A DNA stretch of 62,617 nt. Source: Candidatus Gastranaerophilales bacterium. Its GTDB lineage: Bacteria; Cyanobacteriota; Vampirovibrionia; Gastranaerophilales; Gastranaerophilaceae. The notes under the pieces are model-generated. The model did not search any database. It saw nothing but the letters and a program-made list of their open reading frames with translations, and was not told where the DNA came from. The position numbers and the translations under genes were made by a program. The stretch spans positions 1-62,617 of the forward strand of contig CALUVO010000082.1 in NCBI GenBank assembly GCA_944324245.1. Direction: 5' to 3'. Below, piece by piece: positions 8,360 through 17,708 of this stretch (positions are counted from its first letter, which is position 1; each line of letters opens with the position of its first letter).

Positions 8360-9358
8360 ATGTCAGATAATGAATTAGAGTCTATAAAATTTGCTGCGTC
8401 TATGAAATCACAATCTTATGATTTGATGCCCCAAGAATTTTCCGAAGAAGAAAAAGACTTTATTGCAAATATTTTGTATGACTATACCTGTAAAGCATAC
8501 GAAGCTTTAAATAATGATGAAGAATTGAATTTGTCTGAAGAAAATATTCGATTTATCTCTCAGGTTATTGCAGAGTGGACTTTTCATAAATCTGTTGACC
8601 TTATAAAAGCGGCTATACCTAAAAAATATTGGGAGGACATACTTGTCAAAATTGCTTTTGCAATTTTTGAGGTTTCAAAAGAAGCGTTTAAAAGAGAAAT
8701 GCCAAAAAACAGTATATTGCCTGCCGTAGAACACCATGTTAATAAAGTCTGGAAAGAATGCATAGAAGAATTATACCTAAATAGTTCAATTGGCAAGAAA
8801 ACAAAACAAATAGCTCAAAATCAATCCAATATTGATGATATGGCGAAACAAACAGCAAAAGGAAATGCAAATCCGAAATTTAAGGAGAATACCAATCCCG
8901 GCTGCAGCAGAATAATTTCCGGTTATTTGGTTATAGGTACTATCATCTCTGCAGCAATAATGACAACAATTTTTGTTTTTTGCTACAAACATTTTAAAGT
9001 TGATAAATTAATAGCTGACAACATTATTTTTTACAGCAGGTATATAGGCTGGGGGGTCTTATCGGTATTTTTTATTTCATGGTTATTTTTAAGCCGTTTT
9101 TGTTCCGTATCAAGGGTTACGCTCGGATTAAAATCTATAATAACGAATATATCAAAAAATTCACTGTTCTATTGCGGATGTCTTATTTTGAGTTCTTTAA
9201 TAGTATATAAAAACAGCACTGTTTTTAATTCCACAGATACGCTTAACGCCATAATGTTTATATTGGCAAGCGCAATTACAACGGTAAAATCATATAAAAT
9301 AGGATTAATAAATAAAGCTTTAATCGCAAGTTATACTCCAGCTTGTGATAAAATATAA
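8360..9358 (+). CDS. Membrane protein with the N-terminal domain of the FliG-like protein at 29880-30857
   Basis: I do not recognise a named family. Residues about 28-145 align without gaps to the N-terminal domain of the FliG-like protein in the flagellar operon (about 42% identity over 78 residues by eye). Shared blocks include EW.FHKS.D.I, KIAF.IFE and VE.HV.K, followed by SNID(D/E)MA in both. The C-terminal half has about four hydrophobic helices (roughly 186-208, 225-247, 265-282, 290-310). ATG 8360 is preferred over ATG 8348 because GGAG at 8350-8353 gives 6-bp spacing. It ends two bases before holA. It may be a membrane-tethered partner of the FliF/FliG-like machine. Confidence 0.75.
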   Translation: MSDNELESIKFAASMKSQSYDLMPQEFSEEEKDFIANILYDYTCKAYEALNNDEELNLSEENIRFISQVIAEWTFHKSVDLIKAAIPKKYWEDILVKIAFAIFEVSKEAFKREMPKNSILPAVEHHVNKVWKECIEELYLNSSIGKKTKQIAQNQSNIDDMAKQTAKGNANPKFKENTNPGCSRIISGYLVIGTIISAAIMTTIFVFCYKHFKVDKLIADNIIFYSRYIGWGVLSVFFISWLFLSRFCSVSRVTLGLKSIITNISKNSLFYCGCLILSSLIVYKNSTVFNSTDTLNAIMFILASAITTVKSYKIGLINKALIASYTPACDKI

Positions 9359-9360
9359 AT

Positions 9361-10332
9361 ATGCTTTATTTTTACTACGGACAGGAAGATTTTAATATTG
9401 AAGCCGAGCTTCTAAAGCTCAAATCAAAAATTGTAGACAAGTCTTTTATCTCTACAAACTACAGGGTATATGATAATCCGAAATTTCAGGAATTAATCGA
9501 TATTCTACGCACTCCATCTTTGATGTTCGGCAATATTCTTTGCGTAATTAACTGCGAAAAATACTTTTTTGACACAAAAGGAAAAATAAACTTTGATGAC
9601 AAAGAATTAAAACAATTGGAAGAGATTCTGGAAACAATGCCTGAGAGTTTGTATGTGGCGTTTGTATGCAAAATAGAAAGAGAAAGCACAAAAAAACTCG
9701 ACACAAGAAGAAAACTATACAAAATAATTTCTAAATACGCTTCTGTTACCGAGTTTCCCGAGTACAAGCCATATCAAAAAGAGCTTGCTTCATGGATTCA
9801 AAAGCAGTCTAAGAAAAAAGATTTGATTATATCGTCTGAAACCGTACAGTTTTTGATAGAACGGCTCGGTACAAATCTAAGGGTAATAGACAATGAGCTT
9901 GAAAAGCTCAGGCTCGCTGTTTATCCCGAGAAAATGATTAAAAAAGAGCATATTCAAAATATTTGCACCTCAAGCGAGGATATTTTTGCACTTGCGGATT
10001 ATATTCTCAAAGGTCAAAAAGACAAAGCTCTTTTGGAATTCAGAAAACTCTGTACGAATAAACATTATCTTGAAATTCTGGCAGTTTTGCAGACAAATTT
10101 TTCACGTCTTGCCGCAATAAAAATAGATTCAGTTGACAAAAATGCAGCAGAAATAGCACTAAAAAACCACATGAATGAGTTTATTGTGAAAAAACAACTG
10201 GAAAAGCTCAAGAATGTTCCTATGGACAGACTGATACAGATAAGGAAAAATCTTCTGGAGGCAGAATACAGAGTAAAAACGGGTGAGATATCATTTTATG
10301 AATTACCCGTAGAAATGGCATTATTGGGATAG
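9361..10332 (+). CDS. holA: DNA polymerase III subunit delta
   Basis: HolA is the clamp-opening wrench of the clamp loader. The 323-residue protein begins MLYFYYGQEDFNIEAEL, the usual FYG.D.. opening. It has the three-domain delta layout and the C-terminal collar helices (for example ENHMNEFIVKKQLEKL-like sequence near 265 and EAEYRVKTGE near 300). It is followed three bases later by holB, so both are probably translated from one message with the upstream membrane protein. Confidence 0.88.
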   Translation: MLYFYYGQEDFNIEAELLKLKSKIVDKSFISTNYRVYDNPKFQELIDILRTPSLMFGNILCVINCEKYFFDTKGKINFDDKELKQLEEILETMPESLYVAFVCKIERESTKKLDTRRKLYKIISKYASVTEFPEYKPYQKELASWIQKQSKKKDLIISSETVQFLIERLGTNLRVIDNELEKLRLAVYPEKMIKKEHIQNICTSSEDIFALADYILKGQKDKALLEFRKLCTNKHYLEILAVLQTNFSRLAAIKIDSVDKNAAEIALKNHMNEFIVKKQLEKLKNVPMDRLIQIRKNLLEAEYRVKTGEISFYELPVEMALLG

Positions 10333-10335
10333 GTT

Positions 10336-11277
10336 ATGTTTAATCCGATATTAAAAAGAAAATTTGAATATATTACAAACTACTTTGAAACTGCATTAAA
10401 GAATACAAAAAGAAGCTTTGCACAGTCGCTTGTACTCTATGGACAGGACAGCATTTCGCAGTACTATCTTGCCATGGACATAGCAAGACAGCTGAATTGC
10501 CTCAAAGACGGTGCTCCAGATTGCGACTGTATGAACTGTAACTGGATAAGAAACAACCAGCATCCTGCGGTATTAACAATTTCAAAAAATGATAACAAAC
10601 CGTCTGACGATACCTCAAGCAAAGTGATTTCTATCAAACAGACACTTATGATAAATAACAGTCTTGTAAATTCATCCGACTATTACAGGGTATTTATCTT
10701 TTGTGATTCGGAACTTGCAGAACCTTCCGCTGCCGAAGCAAAACATTTATCAGAATTCAACGGATTAAAGTTTAAATTTCCGCAGGAAAATTGGATTCCA
10801 AAACCTTTAAACAGAGATGTTTTAATAGAAGCCTCGGCAAATTCTCTTTTAAAATCCATAGAAGAGCCGCCTGAAAGAACGCTGTTTTTGTTTTTAACAG
10901 AGGACAAGGAGGATATTATAGAAACAATAATCTCCCGTTCACAGTGTTTTTATGTTCCTTCTTATAATGCGTTGAATTATGATACGGATTTTTTAACTTC
11001 TATAATTGCCGACTATCCGGCAATAAAAAAGATAAATGTTTTGAATATTGTGCAGAATCTTATAACCGCAGCAGAGGAACATGGATATAAACAGGAGTAT
11101 GTTCTTGATTGTATGGAATATTACTTTGCGGAAATGATTAAACGCAATATAGAAAATAAACTGCTTGTACAAAAAATTAAAAAGGATATTATGTCTGTTC
11201 AGCAGGCTAAAAAACAAGCGGATGCTTATATAAAACCGCAGCTTATTTTGGAAAATTTGTTTTTCTCTTTTTGTTAA
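10336..11277 (+). CDS. holB: DNA polymerase III subunit delta'-like (HolB)
   Basis: The 313-residue protein is a clamp-loader AAA+ stator subunit. It has a short zinc-binding segment with CDCMNC around residues 58-63. It also has the sequence SLLKSIEEPPERTLFLFLT, which parallels LLKTLEEPPENVIFIL in DnaX, and ISRSQCFYVP as the SRC arginine-finger motif. There is no proper Walker A, as expected for delta prime. It forms a set with holA and the nearby dnaX. The gene ends 44 bp from the convergent heptose gene; no clear terminator is visible between them. Confidence 0.85.
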   Translation: MFNPILKRKFEYITNYFETALKNTKRSFAQSLVLYGQDSISQYYLAMDIARQLNCLKDGAPDCDCMNCNWIRNNQHPAVLTISKNDNKPSDDTSSKVISIKQTLMINNSLVNSSDYYRVFIFCDSELAEPSAAEAKHLSEFNGLKFKFPQENWIPKPLNRDVLIEASANSLLKSIEEPPERTLFLFLTEDKEDIIETIISRSQCFYVPSYNALNYDTDFLTSIIADYPAIKKINVLNIVQNLITAAEEHGYKQEYVLDCMEYYFAEMIKRNIENKLLVQKIKKDIMSVQQAKKQADAYIKPQLILENLFFSFC

Positions 11278-11321
11278 TGTTTCAGTCAGTCAACAGCCGT
11301 AAACACACAAAATACAGATAT

Positions 11322-11807
11322 TTATTTTTTCAAAGCTGACTGTTCACCGATTTTTTTAATTACATTTGTTGTGGATTTTCCTTCTACAAAGGTGATAAAT
11401 TCCACTCTGCCGCCGTTAGCTATAATTGATTTTGCCTCCGGCAGAGTTTCTATTGTATAATCAGCACCTTTTGTATGCACATCAGGCTTTATTTCACACA
11501 ACAGATTTTCAGGAGAAGATTCGTCAAACATAACAACATAATCCACACACGACAAAGCACACAATATCTCTGCTCTATCGTTTTCATTATTAATAGGCCT
11601 GTCCGGACCTTTTATTTTCTTTACGGAAACATCCGAATTGAGGCATACAATCATTACATCTGCAAAAGTTTTTGTCTTTTGCAAATAGCGGACATGCCCG
11701 ACATGCAGAATATCAAAGCAACCGTTTGTCGTGACGATTGTTTTGTTCTCTTCTCTCAATTTTTTTAAAAGCGCCGGTATTTCATTTCTTTGAACAAGCT
11801 GTCCCAT
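11322..11807 (-). CDS. Heptose-1-phosphate adenylyltransferase (RfaE domain II)
   Basis: This 161-residue nucleotidyltransferase matches the C-terminal half of HldE, which converts D-glycero-beta-D-manno-heptose 1-phosphate to ADP-heptose for LPS core. The nucleotidyltransferase signature is GCFDILHVGHVRYL, with HxGH at residues 35-38. As in many non-enterobacterial genomes it is separate from the kinase. Its ATG overlaps the stop of the kinase gene by one base (TAATG), so the two are coupled. The pair implies a lipopolysaccharide-type outer membrane or another heptose-containing polymer. Confidence 0.88.
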   Translation of the reverse strand: MGQLVQRNEIPALLKKLREENKTIVTTNGCFDILHVGHVRYLQKTKTFADVMIVCLNSDVSVKKIKGPDRPINNENDRAEILCALSCVDYVVMFDESSPENLLCEIKPDVHTKGADYTIETLPEAKSIIANGGRVEFITFVEGKSTTNVIKKIGEQSALKK

Positions 11808-12820
11808 TATTTTGACGCTCCTGCCTGATTGGCGTTGTTGTATGCAACTTCTATTATTTCTTTTAATTGGACGGGTTTTATTGCAAAAGTGCCGACTTTT
11901 CTTACCGCAGCCGCTGCAGCATAATTGGCCAGTTCAATTGACTCGGAATAATTAAACTCTGAACCTATTAAGCCGAGCGCCAGAAATGCGACAAATGAAC
12001 CGCCAGCGCCTGTTGCATCCACAACTTCTGTCGTTGCGGAAGGAAGATATAATTCATCCGTACCGTCAAAATAATAAACACCATTTGCACTGCGCGTAAT
12101 AATAACCTTGTCGGCATATTTTCTAAGCTCTGTTGCTACTTTTTTTACGGGTTTTGTTCTTGTTGATTTTGTTGCAATAAGTGCTTCATCCATATTTGGC
12201 ACTAATATATCCACACCGGCATATTTAGAAAAATCATCGCCTTTAGGGTCCATTACTATTGTTTTATCATGCCTGTTAGCGAGTTTTACTATGTCTTTTA
12301 TCAATTTCGCTGATAAAAGGCTTATCACATAATCGGATAAAACAATTAAATCCACATCATCAATAATTTTTTCAATATTTTCAAAAATCTGTTTGCTAAC
12401 GGAATCACTGACTTTATCAAGAGACTCATTGTCGACTCTTGCAAGGTGTTTGTTATTCTGAGCAATCAGTCTTGTTTTAACGGTTGTCGGACGGGTGTTG
12501 TCTTTTATTATAAAGTCAGTATTTATTTTGTTCTTTTTAAGCAAATCCATAATAACACCGCTGTACAGGTCATCGCCTATAACACCGGCGAGTATCGCTT
12601 TTGCTCCCATTGCTGCAATGTTATTGGCAACATTCGCCGCACCGCCTAAAAGGTAAGTTTTCCTTTTTACCTCCAGTATCGGAACAGGCGCTTCCGGAGA
12701 AAGACGGTTTGCCATTCCCCACAGATACTCGTCAAGAATAATATCTCCGACAACAAGTATCTTTGCATTGTTAAACTTGCTTATCAGTTCAAAAAGTTTG
12801 TTTTTCAATGATTTATTCAT
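11807..12820 (-). CDS. Heptose 7-phosphate kinase-like protein (RfaE domain I, PfkB family) with altered catalytic motif
   Basis: The 337-residue protein matches the N-terminal kinase half of HldE, which phosphorylates heptose 7-phosphate at C1. Family features are present: LLGGAANVANNIAAMG, MDPKGDDFSKY and VPNMDEAL. The PfkB catalytic motif, normally GAGD, reads GAGG (residues 271-274, followed by SFVA), because codon 12001-11999 is GGT. GAT would need a single base change. Loss of this Asp normally abolishes kinase activity, so the protein may be inactive, use another base, or reflect a sequence error. It is translationally coupled to the adenylyltransferase. Confidence 0.85.
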   Translation of the reverse strand: MNKSLKNKLFELISKFNNAKILVVGDIILDEYLWGMANRLSPEAPVPILEVKRKTYLLGGAANVANNIAAMGAKAILAGVIGDDLYSGVIMDLLKKNKINTDFIIKDNTRPTTVKTRLIAQNNKHLARVDNESLDKVSDSVSKQIFENIEKIIDDVDLIVLSDYVISLLSAKLIKDIVKLANRHDKTIVMDPKGDDFSKYAGVDILVPNMDEALIATKSTRTKPVKKVATELRKYADKVIITRSANGVYYFDGTDELYLPSATTEVVDATGAGGSFVAFLALGLIGSEFNYSESIELANYAAAAAVRKVGTFAIKPVQLKEIIEVAYNNANQAGASK

Positions 12821-12876
12821 AAAAGTTCCCCTTAGATTCTTGTTACGGAAATTTTTGTACCTGTTTTATAACAGCA

Positions 12877-12895
12877 GCCGGCTTTGTGAGCCGGC
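12877..12895 (-). terminator. Hairpin downstream of the PpiC lipoprotein gene
   Basis: GCCGGCT (12877-12883) pairs with AGCCGGC (12889-12895) across a 5-base loop. It follows the lipoprotein stop on the minus strand and precedes the heptose kinase gene. The downstream sequence is only moderately T-rich, so it may be a weak terminator or a processing/stability hairpin. Confidence 0.5.
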
Positions 12896-12922
12896 ATTTG
12901 CATATTCAAACAAATAATTAAA

Positions 12923-14056
12923 TTATTCTTTTGCGGATTTTGGTGCACCCATAAGAGCAGGGTTATTTTTTGCCTGTTCTTTCAAAGCTTTTTGAATATT
13001 TTTAGGATCAAAGCTTGCGTCCTTGTATTCAATTTTTGCATTGTTTTTCAAAGTGTCAACAAACTGCTGCAAGACTTTTACTTTTTCCTGATTTGTAAGG
13101 AAATCTTTGATATCATCTTTTACTTTATCAAAAGGTTCTGTTCCTGCTTTTTGTCTGTCTGTAACAAGAATAATGTGATATCCGTATGGTGTTTGGATAA
13201 CTTCGCTTATTGTATTAGGTTTCATTGAAAATGCTGTTTTAGAGAAAGGTTCAACCATTTCTTCTTTGCCAAAGTAGCCTAAGTCTCCGCCCATCTGTGC
13301 GCTCTGTGTATCATCAGAGTTGTCTTTTGCAATTTTAGCAAAAGATTTCGGATCTTTTTTCACCTGAGCAAGAAGTTTTTGTGCTTTTTCTTTTTGCTGG
13401 GTCATTTGCTTTTGTACTTCAGCATTCAGCTGGTCATCTGTCATATTTTTGCCTTTTTCCGATGCAGTAATTTTAGCTTTTAATTCTTCGGTATTAGCAC
13501 TTACAAGAATATGTGATGCTCTGACTTTATCAGGATTTTTGAATTTATCTTTGTTTTCATTATAAAATTTCAATGCATCTTTATCACTTACAGACACTAC
13601 AGAAAGTGTATCAACAAGTTTTTGGATTTTAACTTCATCAGTCAAATCCTTTTTAAACTGTGCTGTTGTTACCCCATTGTCTTTTAGAAGCTGGTTAAAT
13701 TTTTCTTTTGAACCTACTTTGTCAATAATGGATTTTAACTGTTTATCCATATCTTCTTTTGAAACTTTGATATGTCTTTTTTCTATTTCCTGATCAAGCA
13801 GTTTCTTTACTATTAATTCGTTTATAACTCTATCTTTTAACATCAAATGAAGAAAGCTGTTAGGATCTTTTTTCAAATCAATTCCCATTTGTGAAAACAT
13901 TGAGTTTCCTGCTACAGCATCAAAAGCCTTTTCATACTGCGCTTTTGTAATAGAATCACCGTTTACAGTTACAACGGCGTTGTGGTTTGTACAACCGCAA
14001 ATCATTAATGTTGCGGACACAGCTACTAGTGTGGTAAATAATTTAAGTTTCTTCAT
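12923..14056 (-). CDS. PpiC/SurA-type peptidyl-prolyl isomerase lipoprotein
   Basis: The 377-residue protein begins MKKLKLFTTLVAVSATLMIC and carries a lipobox-like ICGC with the likely lipidated cysteine at about residue 22. A SurA_N/trigger-factor-like helical region follows. The parvulin domain spans about residues 178-295, with ASHILVSAN, MGGDLGYFGKEEMVEPF and TPYGYHIILV. The Lys-rich tail suggests a PrsA/SurA-like envelope foldase that helps secreted proteins fold. It follows mfd by 17 bp, so the two may be cotranscribed. Confidence 0.9.
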   Translation of the reverse strand: MKKLKLFTTLVAVSATLMICGCTNHNAVVTVNGDSITKAQYEKAFDAVAGNSMFSQMGIDLKKDPNSFLHLMLKDRVINELIVKKLLDQEIEKRHIKVSKEDMDKQLKSIIDKVGSKEKFNQLLKDNGVTTAQFKKDLTDEVKIQKLVDTLSVVSVSDKDALKFYNENKDKFKNPDKVRASHILVSANTEELKAKITASEKGKNMTDDQLNAEVQKQMTQQKEKAQKLLAQVKKDPKSFAKIAKDNSDDTQSAQMGGDLGYFGKEEMVEPFSKTAFSMKPNTISEVIQTPYGYHIILVTDRQKAGTEPFDKVKDDIKDFLTNQEKVKVLQQFVDTLKNNAKIEYKDASFDPKNIQKALKEQAKNNPALMGAPKSAKE

Positions 14057-14073
14057 TTTTATACTCCTCGTGA

Positions 14074-17000
14074 TTAATTAGAATATTCATAAGTTATCTT
14101 ATTTATATAATAAAATAAATCTGCCAATATGTTAAACACTTCTTTAAAGCTAAGTATACCGTTATTGAATAAAAGTATTGAATTGCCTTCCTGACAGGAC
14201 TTCGGGGCAATTGTATATTTTATATATTTTGTAATATTTCTATCCATTCTGGATGCTATTATAGTCCACTCTGCTTTATTGTAAGGGATGTAAATCCTTA
14301 TATTATCAGCAGTTTCTCTTATCAATTTTATTTTTGCCTGAGTGGCAAGAAGTCTCAAATGTATAAGTTTTATTAAGTTTTCAACCGGCTCTGGAATTTT
14401 TGAAAATCTGTCTTTCCATTCCTGATGTATCAAATCAAGCTCTTCTAAAGTTTTTACATCTGCAAGACGCTTGTATTCAATCATTTTCTGCTCTTTTGAG
14501 CCCACCCACTCATCAGGTATATAAGCGGTAACATTTATATCAACAATTGCAGGCGGCTGCGGTTTTTCTCCGGTTTCCTGCAGTTCGTTTATTGTTTCTT
14601 CCAGAAGCTGACAGTATGTGTCAAATCCGACACTTGTCATATGCCCGTGCTGTTTTGTACCGAGAATATTGCCTACCCCTCTTATTTCTATGTCTCTTAA
14701 TGCAATTTGATAACCGCCGCCGAGGGTTGAAAACTCTTTGATTGCGTTCAGTCTTTGAAGAGCTTCGGGTGTAAGCTTTTTGCGGTCTTTATAAAAACAG
14801 TAGCAATAAGCCTGTCTGTCGCTTCGTCCGACTCTGCCTCTTAACTGGTAAAGCTGTGCAAGGCCGAACCTGTCGGCGTTATACACAATCATTGTATTCG
14901 CATTGGGTATATCGAGTCCCGATTCTATAATTGTTGTACAAAGAAGAATATCATACTTGTGTTCTGCGTATTCAAGCATAATATTTTCCAGAGTTTTGGC
15001 GTCCATTTGTCCGTGAGCTATTGCAATTCTTGCATTCGGTACTATTTTTTGCAGCTCTGCACCGAATTCATATATTGTTTCTACTCTGTTGTACAGGAAA
15101 AATACCTGACCGTCTCTGTCAAGCTCATGGTTTATTGCATTTTTTACATAAGTTTCATTGTACTGTCCTACATAAGTTTTTATAGGCAGACGATTCATCG
15201 GAGCTGTATTTATTACACTCATGTCTTTTATGCCTGACAACGACATATAAAGGGTTCTCGGGATAGGAGTGGCGGACATGCTCAGGATGTCAATATTTTT
15301 TCTGAGCATTTTCAGTTTTTCTTTGTGTTTTACGCCGAATCTGTGCTCCTCATCAATAACAAGAAGCCCTAAATCCTTAAATACTATGTCATCCTGAAGC
15401 AGTCTGTGTGTACCTATGACAACATCCACTTCTCCTTTAATAAGTTTTTTTATAATTTCCTTCTGTTCTTTTGCGCTTCTAAAGCGGGAAAGCAGTTCCA
15501 CCTTTACAGGAAAAGGTTTAAAACGTTCTGATATTGTCTGATAATGCTGCATTGCAAGGATTGTCGTAGGGACAATGACTGCAGCCTGTTTGCCTGACAT
15601 TACAGCTTTGAATATTGCACGTATGGCAATTTCTGTTTTTCCAAAGCCTACATCAGCACAAATCAGTCTGTCCATAGGCTTTTCCTGTTCCATATCGGCT
15701 TTTGTTTCCTGTATAGCTTTCATCTGGTCAGGTGTTTCCGTATATTCAAAAGCCTCTTCCATTTCGTACTGCCATACTGTATCAGGTTCAAAGGCTATAC
15801 CTTTTGAGACTTCTCTTTTTGCATAAAGCCTCAGCAAATCCTTTGCTATATCTTCGATTGCTTTTTTGGCTCTGGTTTTTGTTGTGTTCCAGTCGTTGCC
15901 TCCCATTCTTGACAATTTTGGTGCAACGCTTCCGGAGCCTCTGTAGCGGACAAGGAGGTTTATTTGTTCTGCGGGCATGTGCAGTTTGTCGCCCTGCGCA
16001 TACTCTATTGTCAGGTAATCCTTCAGCTGCCCGTCTATCTCCTGTTTACTCAACCCCTTGTACAGACCGACGCCGTGCACCTGATGTACGACATATTCAC
16101 CCTCTTTTATGTCGTTGATTGATTCAATGTATTCAGCGCTTTCTTTATGATAAGTCTGTTTTTTTGCGGTAATATCTTTTGACTTTTTGTTAAACAGCTC
16201 TTTATCTGTCAGCACAACCAGTTTAAAGTCTTCGATTTGCGATCCGCCAAGCGATATATTATCCGTAAGAAAGATTTCGCTTTTATTTTCAAAATCATCC
16301 GATACTGCAAGTTCAAAATCTTTAAAAACATCTTCAATACGGTTTTTGTAGTCCGTAGCAATAATAACTTTGTATCCTGTTTTTATTTTTTCTTCTGTAA
16401 AAGTCAGGATATCTTCCATTTTTGATGAAAAACTCGGTATCAAAGAACTTTCAAATTCAACGGTATAATCGGATACCGTATCCAGGAAATTGTCAAAATA
16501 TATTTTTTGAAAGCCCGCAATATCCGTTTGGAACTTGTCAAATTCAAGATGATCCATGGTTTTTAGAGGCAGCGCAAGTGCTTTATTGGTATTTTCTTCT
16601 ATTTGTTTTGAATAATTTTCATCAATTTGCGCAAATTTAGAAAAAATTTCCGATGATTCGTCAAAAATCAAGGCTGTATCTTTTTGTTCATGAAAAATCA
16701 ACTCCGGCAAGCTTTGCAGATTTTTGTTAAAGTAAGATTCAAAGTATTCTATCCCTTCAAAATACTTTTCTGTATCAATTTTTTCTATTGTTTCCTGAAG
16801 ATTTTCCCTTATGATATCTGCATTTTCTCCTGCTTCAAGACCAATAGTTGCTTCTGTCAATTCATTTTTAAAACTTTCCGTATTTTTATCATCAAGTACA
16901 AATTTAAACACGGGAAGAATTGTCGTTTCTTTTGTTTTTTTAACACTTCTTTGAGTTTTATTATCAAAGTATCTTATATCTGTAACGGTATCTCCCCATA

Positions 17001-17571
17001 GCTCTATACGGGAAGCATACTTATCCGGAGAAAATACATCTATAATGTCGCCTCGAATGGAAAATTCCCCTATATCAGAGACCATGGTAACTCTTTTGTA
17101 GCCCATATCAACAAGTCTCTGGGCAATTTTTGAGGTGTCAATCTCATCATCAATTTTTATATTGATACTGTGTTTTTTGTAAAAATCTATAGAAGGGAAC
17201 TTCTCCAGCATTGCCTTTACCGGAATAATAAGAAGCGGTATGTTTTTTATATTTTGAAGTATTTCTATCTGCCGGGCATACCTGTACAAATTCTGTGCGA
17301 CTCCGTCATATATAGAAATATCCTGATAAGGAAAAATTTCTGATTGTATATCAAAAAGTTTTTCAAGGTCGTGTTTATACTTCAGGGCGGATTGTTCGGT
17401 AGAGGTTACAAATACGGCAGTTTTTTCTTTTGATATTTCCGCAAGCAAAAGAAGCCTCAAAAATGAGGTAAGTCCGCTTATTGTAAAAGAATTGTTCTTT
17501 TTTAAAAAAGCAAAAATCTTTTCATTGTTGAGAAATCTTTTATTTTTAATAATATCAAGAATATCTGTCAT
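14074..17571 (-). CDS. mfd: Transcription-repair coupling factor
   Basis: Mfd removes RNA polymerase stalled at DNA damage and recruits UvrA. The protein is 1165 residues from ATG 17571. An upstream GTG at 17589 is also open, but neither has a good Shine-Dalgarno sequence and the ATG start fits the family better. Domains in order are a UvrB-like N-terminal region, an RNA-polymerase-interacting CarD-like domain (EYVVHQVHGVGLYKG near 490), a RecG-like helicase with Walker A GFGKTE (about 642) and DEEH box (about 740), LRGRVGRSDRQAYCYCF, and a C-terminal TRCF domain. Length and motifs are normal. Confidence 0.97.
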   Translation of the reverse strand: MTDILDIIKNKRFLNNEKIFAFLKKNNSFTISGLTSFLRLLLLAEISKEKTAVFVTSTEQSALKYKHDLEKLFDIQSEIFPYQDISIYDGVAQNLYRYARQIEILQNIKNIPLLIIPVKAMLEKFPSIDFYKKHSINIKIDDEIDTSKIAQRLVDMGYKRVTMVSDIGEFSIRGDIIDVFSPDKYASRIELWGDTVTDIRYFDNKTQRSVKKTKETTILPVFKFVLDDKNTESFKNELTEATIGLEAGENADIIRENLQETIEKIDTEKYFEGIEYFESYFNKNLQSLPELIFHEQKDTALIFDESSEIFSKFAQIDENYSKQIEENTNKALALPLKTMDHLEFDKFQTDIAGFQKIYFDNFLDTVSDYTVEFESSLIPSFSSKMEDILTFTEEKIKTGYKVIIATDYKNRIEDVFKDFELAVSDDFENKSEIFLTDNISLGGSQIEDFKLVVLTDKELFNKKSKDITAKKQTYHKESAEYIESINDIKEGEYVVHQVHGVGLYKGLSKQEIDGQLKDYLTIEYAQGDKLHMPAEQINLLVRYRGSGSVAPKLSRMGGNDWNTTKTRAKKAIEDIAKDLLRLYAKREVSKGIAFEPDTVWQYEMEEAFEYTETPDQMKAIQETKADMEQEKPMDRLICADVGFGKTEIAIRAIFKAVMSGKQAAVIVPTTILAMQHYQTISERFKPFPVKVELLSRFRSAKEQKEIIKKLIKGEVDVVIGTHRLLQDDIVFKDLGLLVIDEEHRFGVKHKEKLKMLRKNIDILSMSATPIPRTLYMSLSGIKDMSVINTAPMNRLPIKTYVGQYNETYVKNAINHELDRDGQVFFLYNRVETIYEFGAELQKIVPNARIAIAHGQMDAKTLENIMLEYAEHKYDILLCTTIIESGLDIPNANTMIVYNADRFGLAQLYQLRGRVGRSDRQAYCYCFYKDRKKLTPEALQRLNAIKEFSTLGGGYQIALRDIEIRGVGNILGTKQHGHMTSVGFDTYCQLLEETINELQETGEKPQPPAIVDINVTAYIPDEWVGSKEQKMIEYKRLADVKTLEELDLIHQEWKDRFSKIPEPVENLIKLIHLRLLATQAKIKLIRETADNIRIYIPYNKAEWTIIASRMDRNITKYIKYTIAPKSCQEGNSILLFNNGILSFKEVFNILADLFYYINKITYEYSN

Positions 17572-17708
17572 ACATTGATGATAACACACAAGTGTGTTTA
17601 TAATCTTCCAAATCTTTATTCAGCTATGACAGAAGGAATTGTGTTTCTTTCTACCAAGTAGATGCAGAAACTTACAATGTCAGAACATTTCTTTGAATCG
17701 TCTGATAT

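Noticed and set aside
15732..16118. 128-residue plus-strand ORF over mfd
   Set aside because: It is antisense to the conserved region of mfd and is rich in Leu, Arg and Cys without a recognisable pattern.
17572..17708. tRNA or small RNA between mfd and the TPR gene
   Set aside because: No cloverleaf, conserved tRNA boxes or strong hairpin was found.
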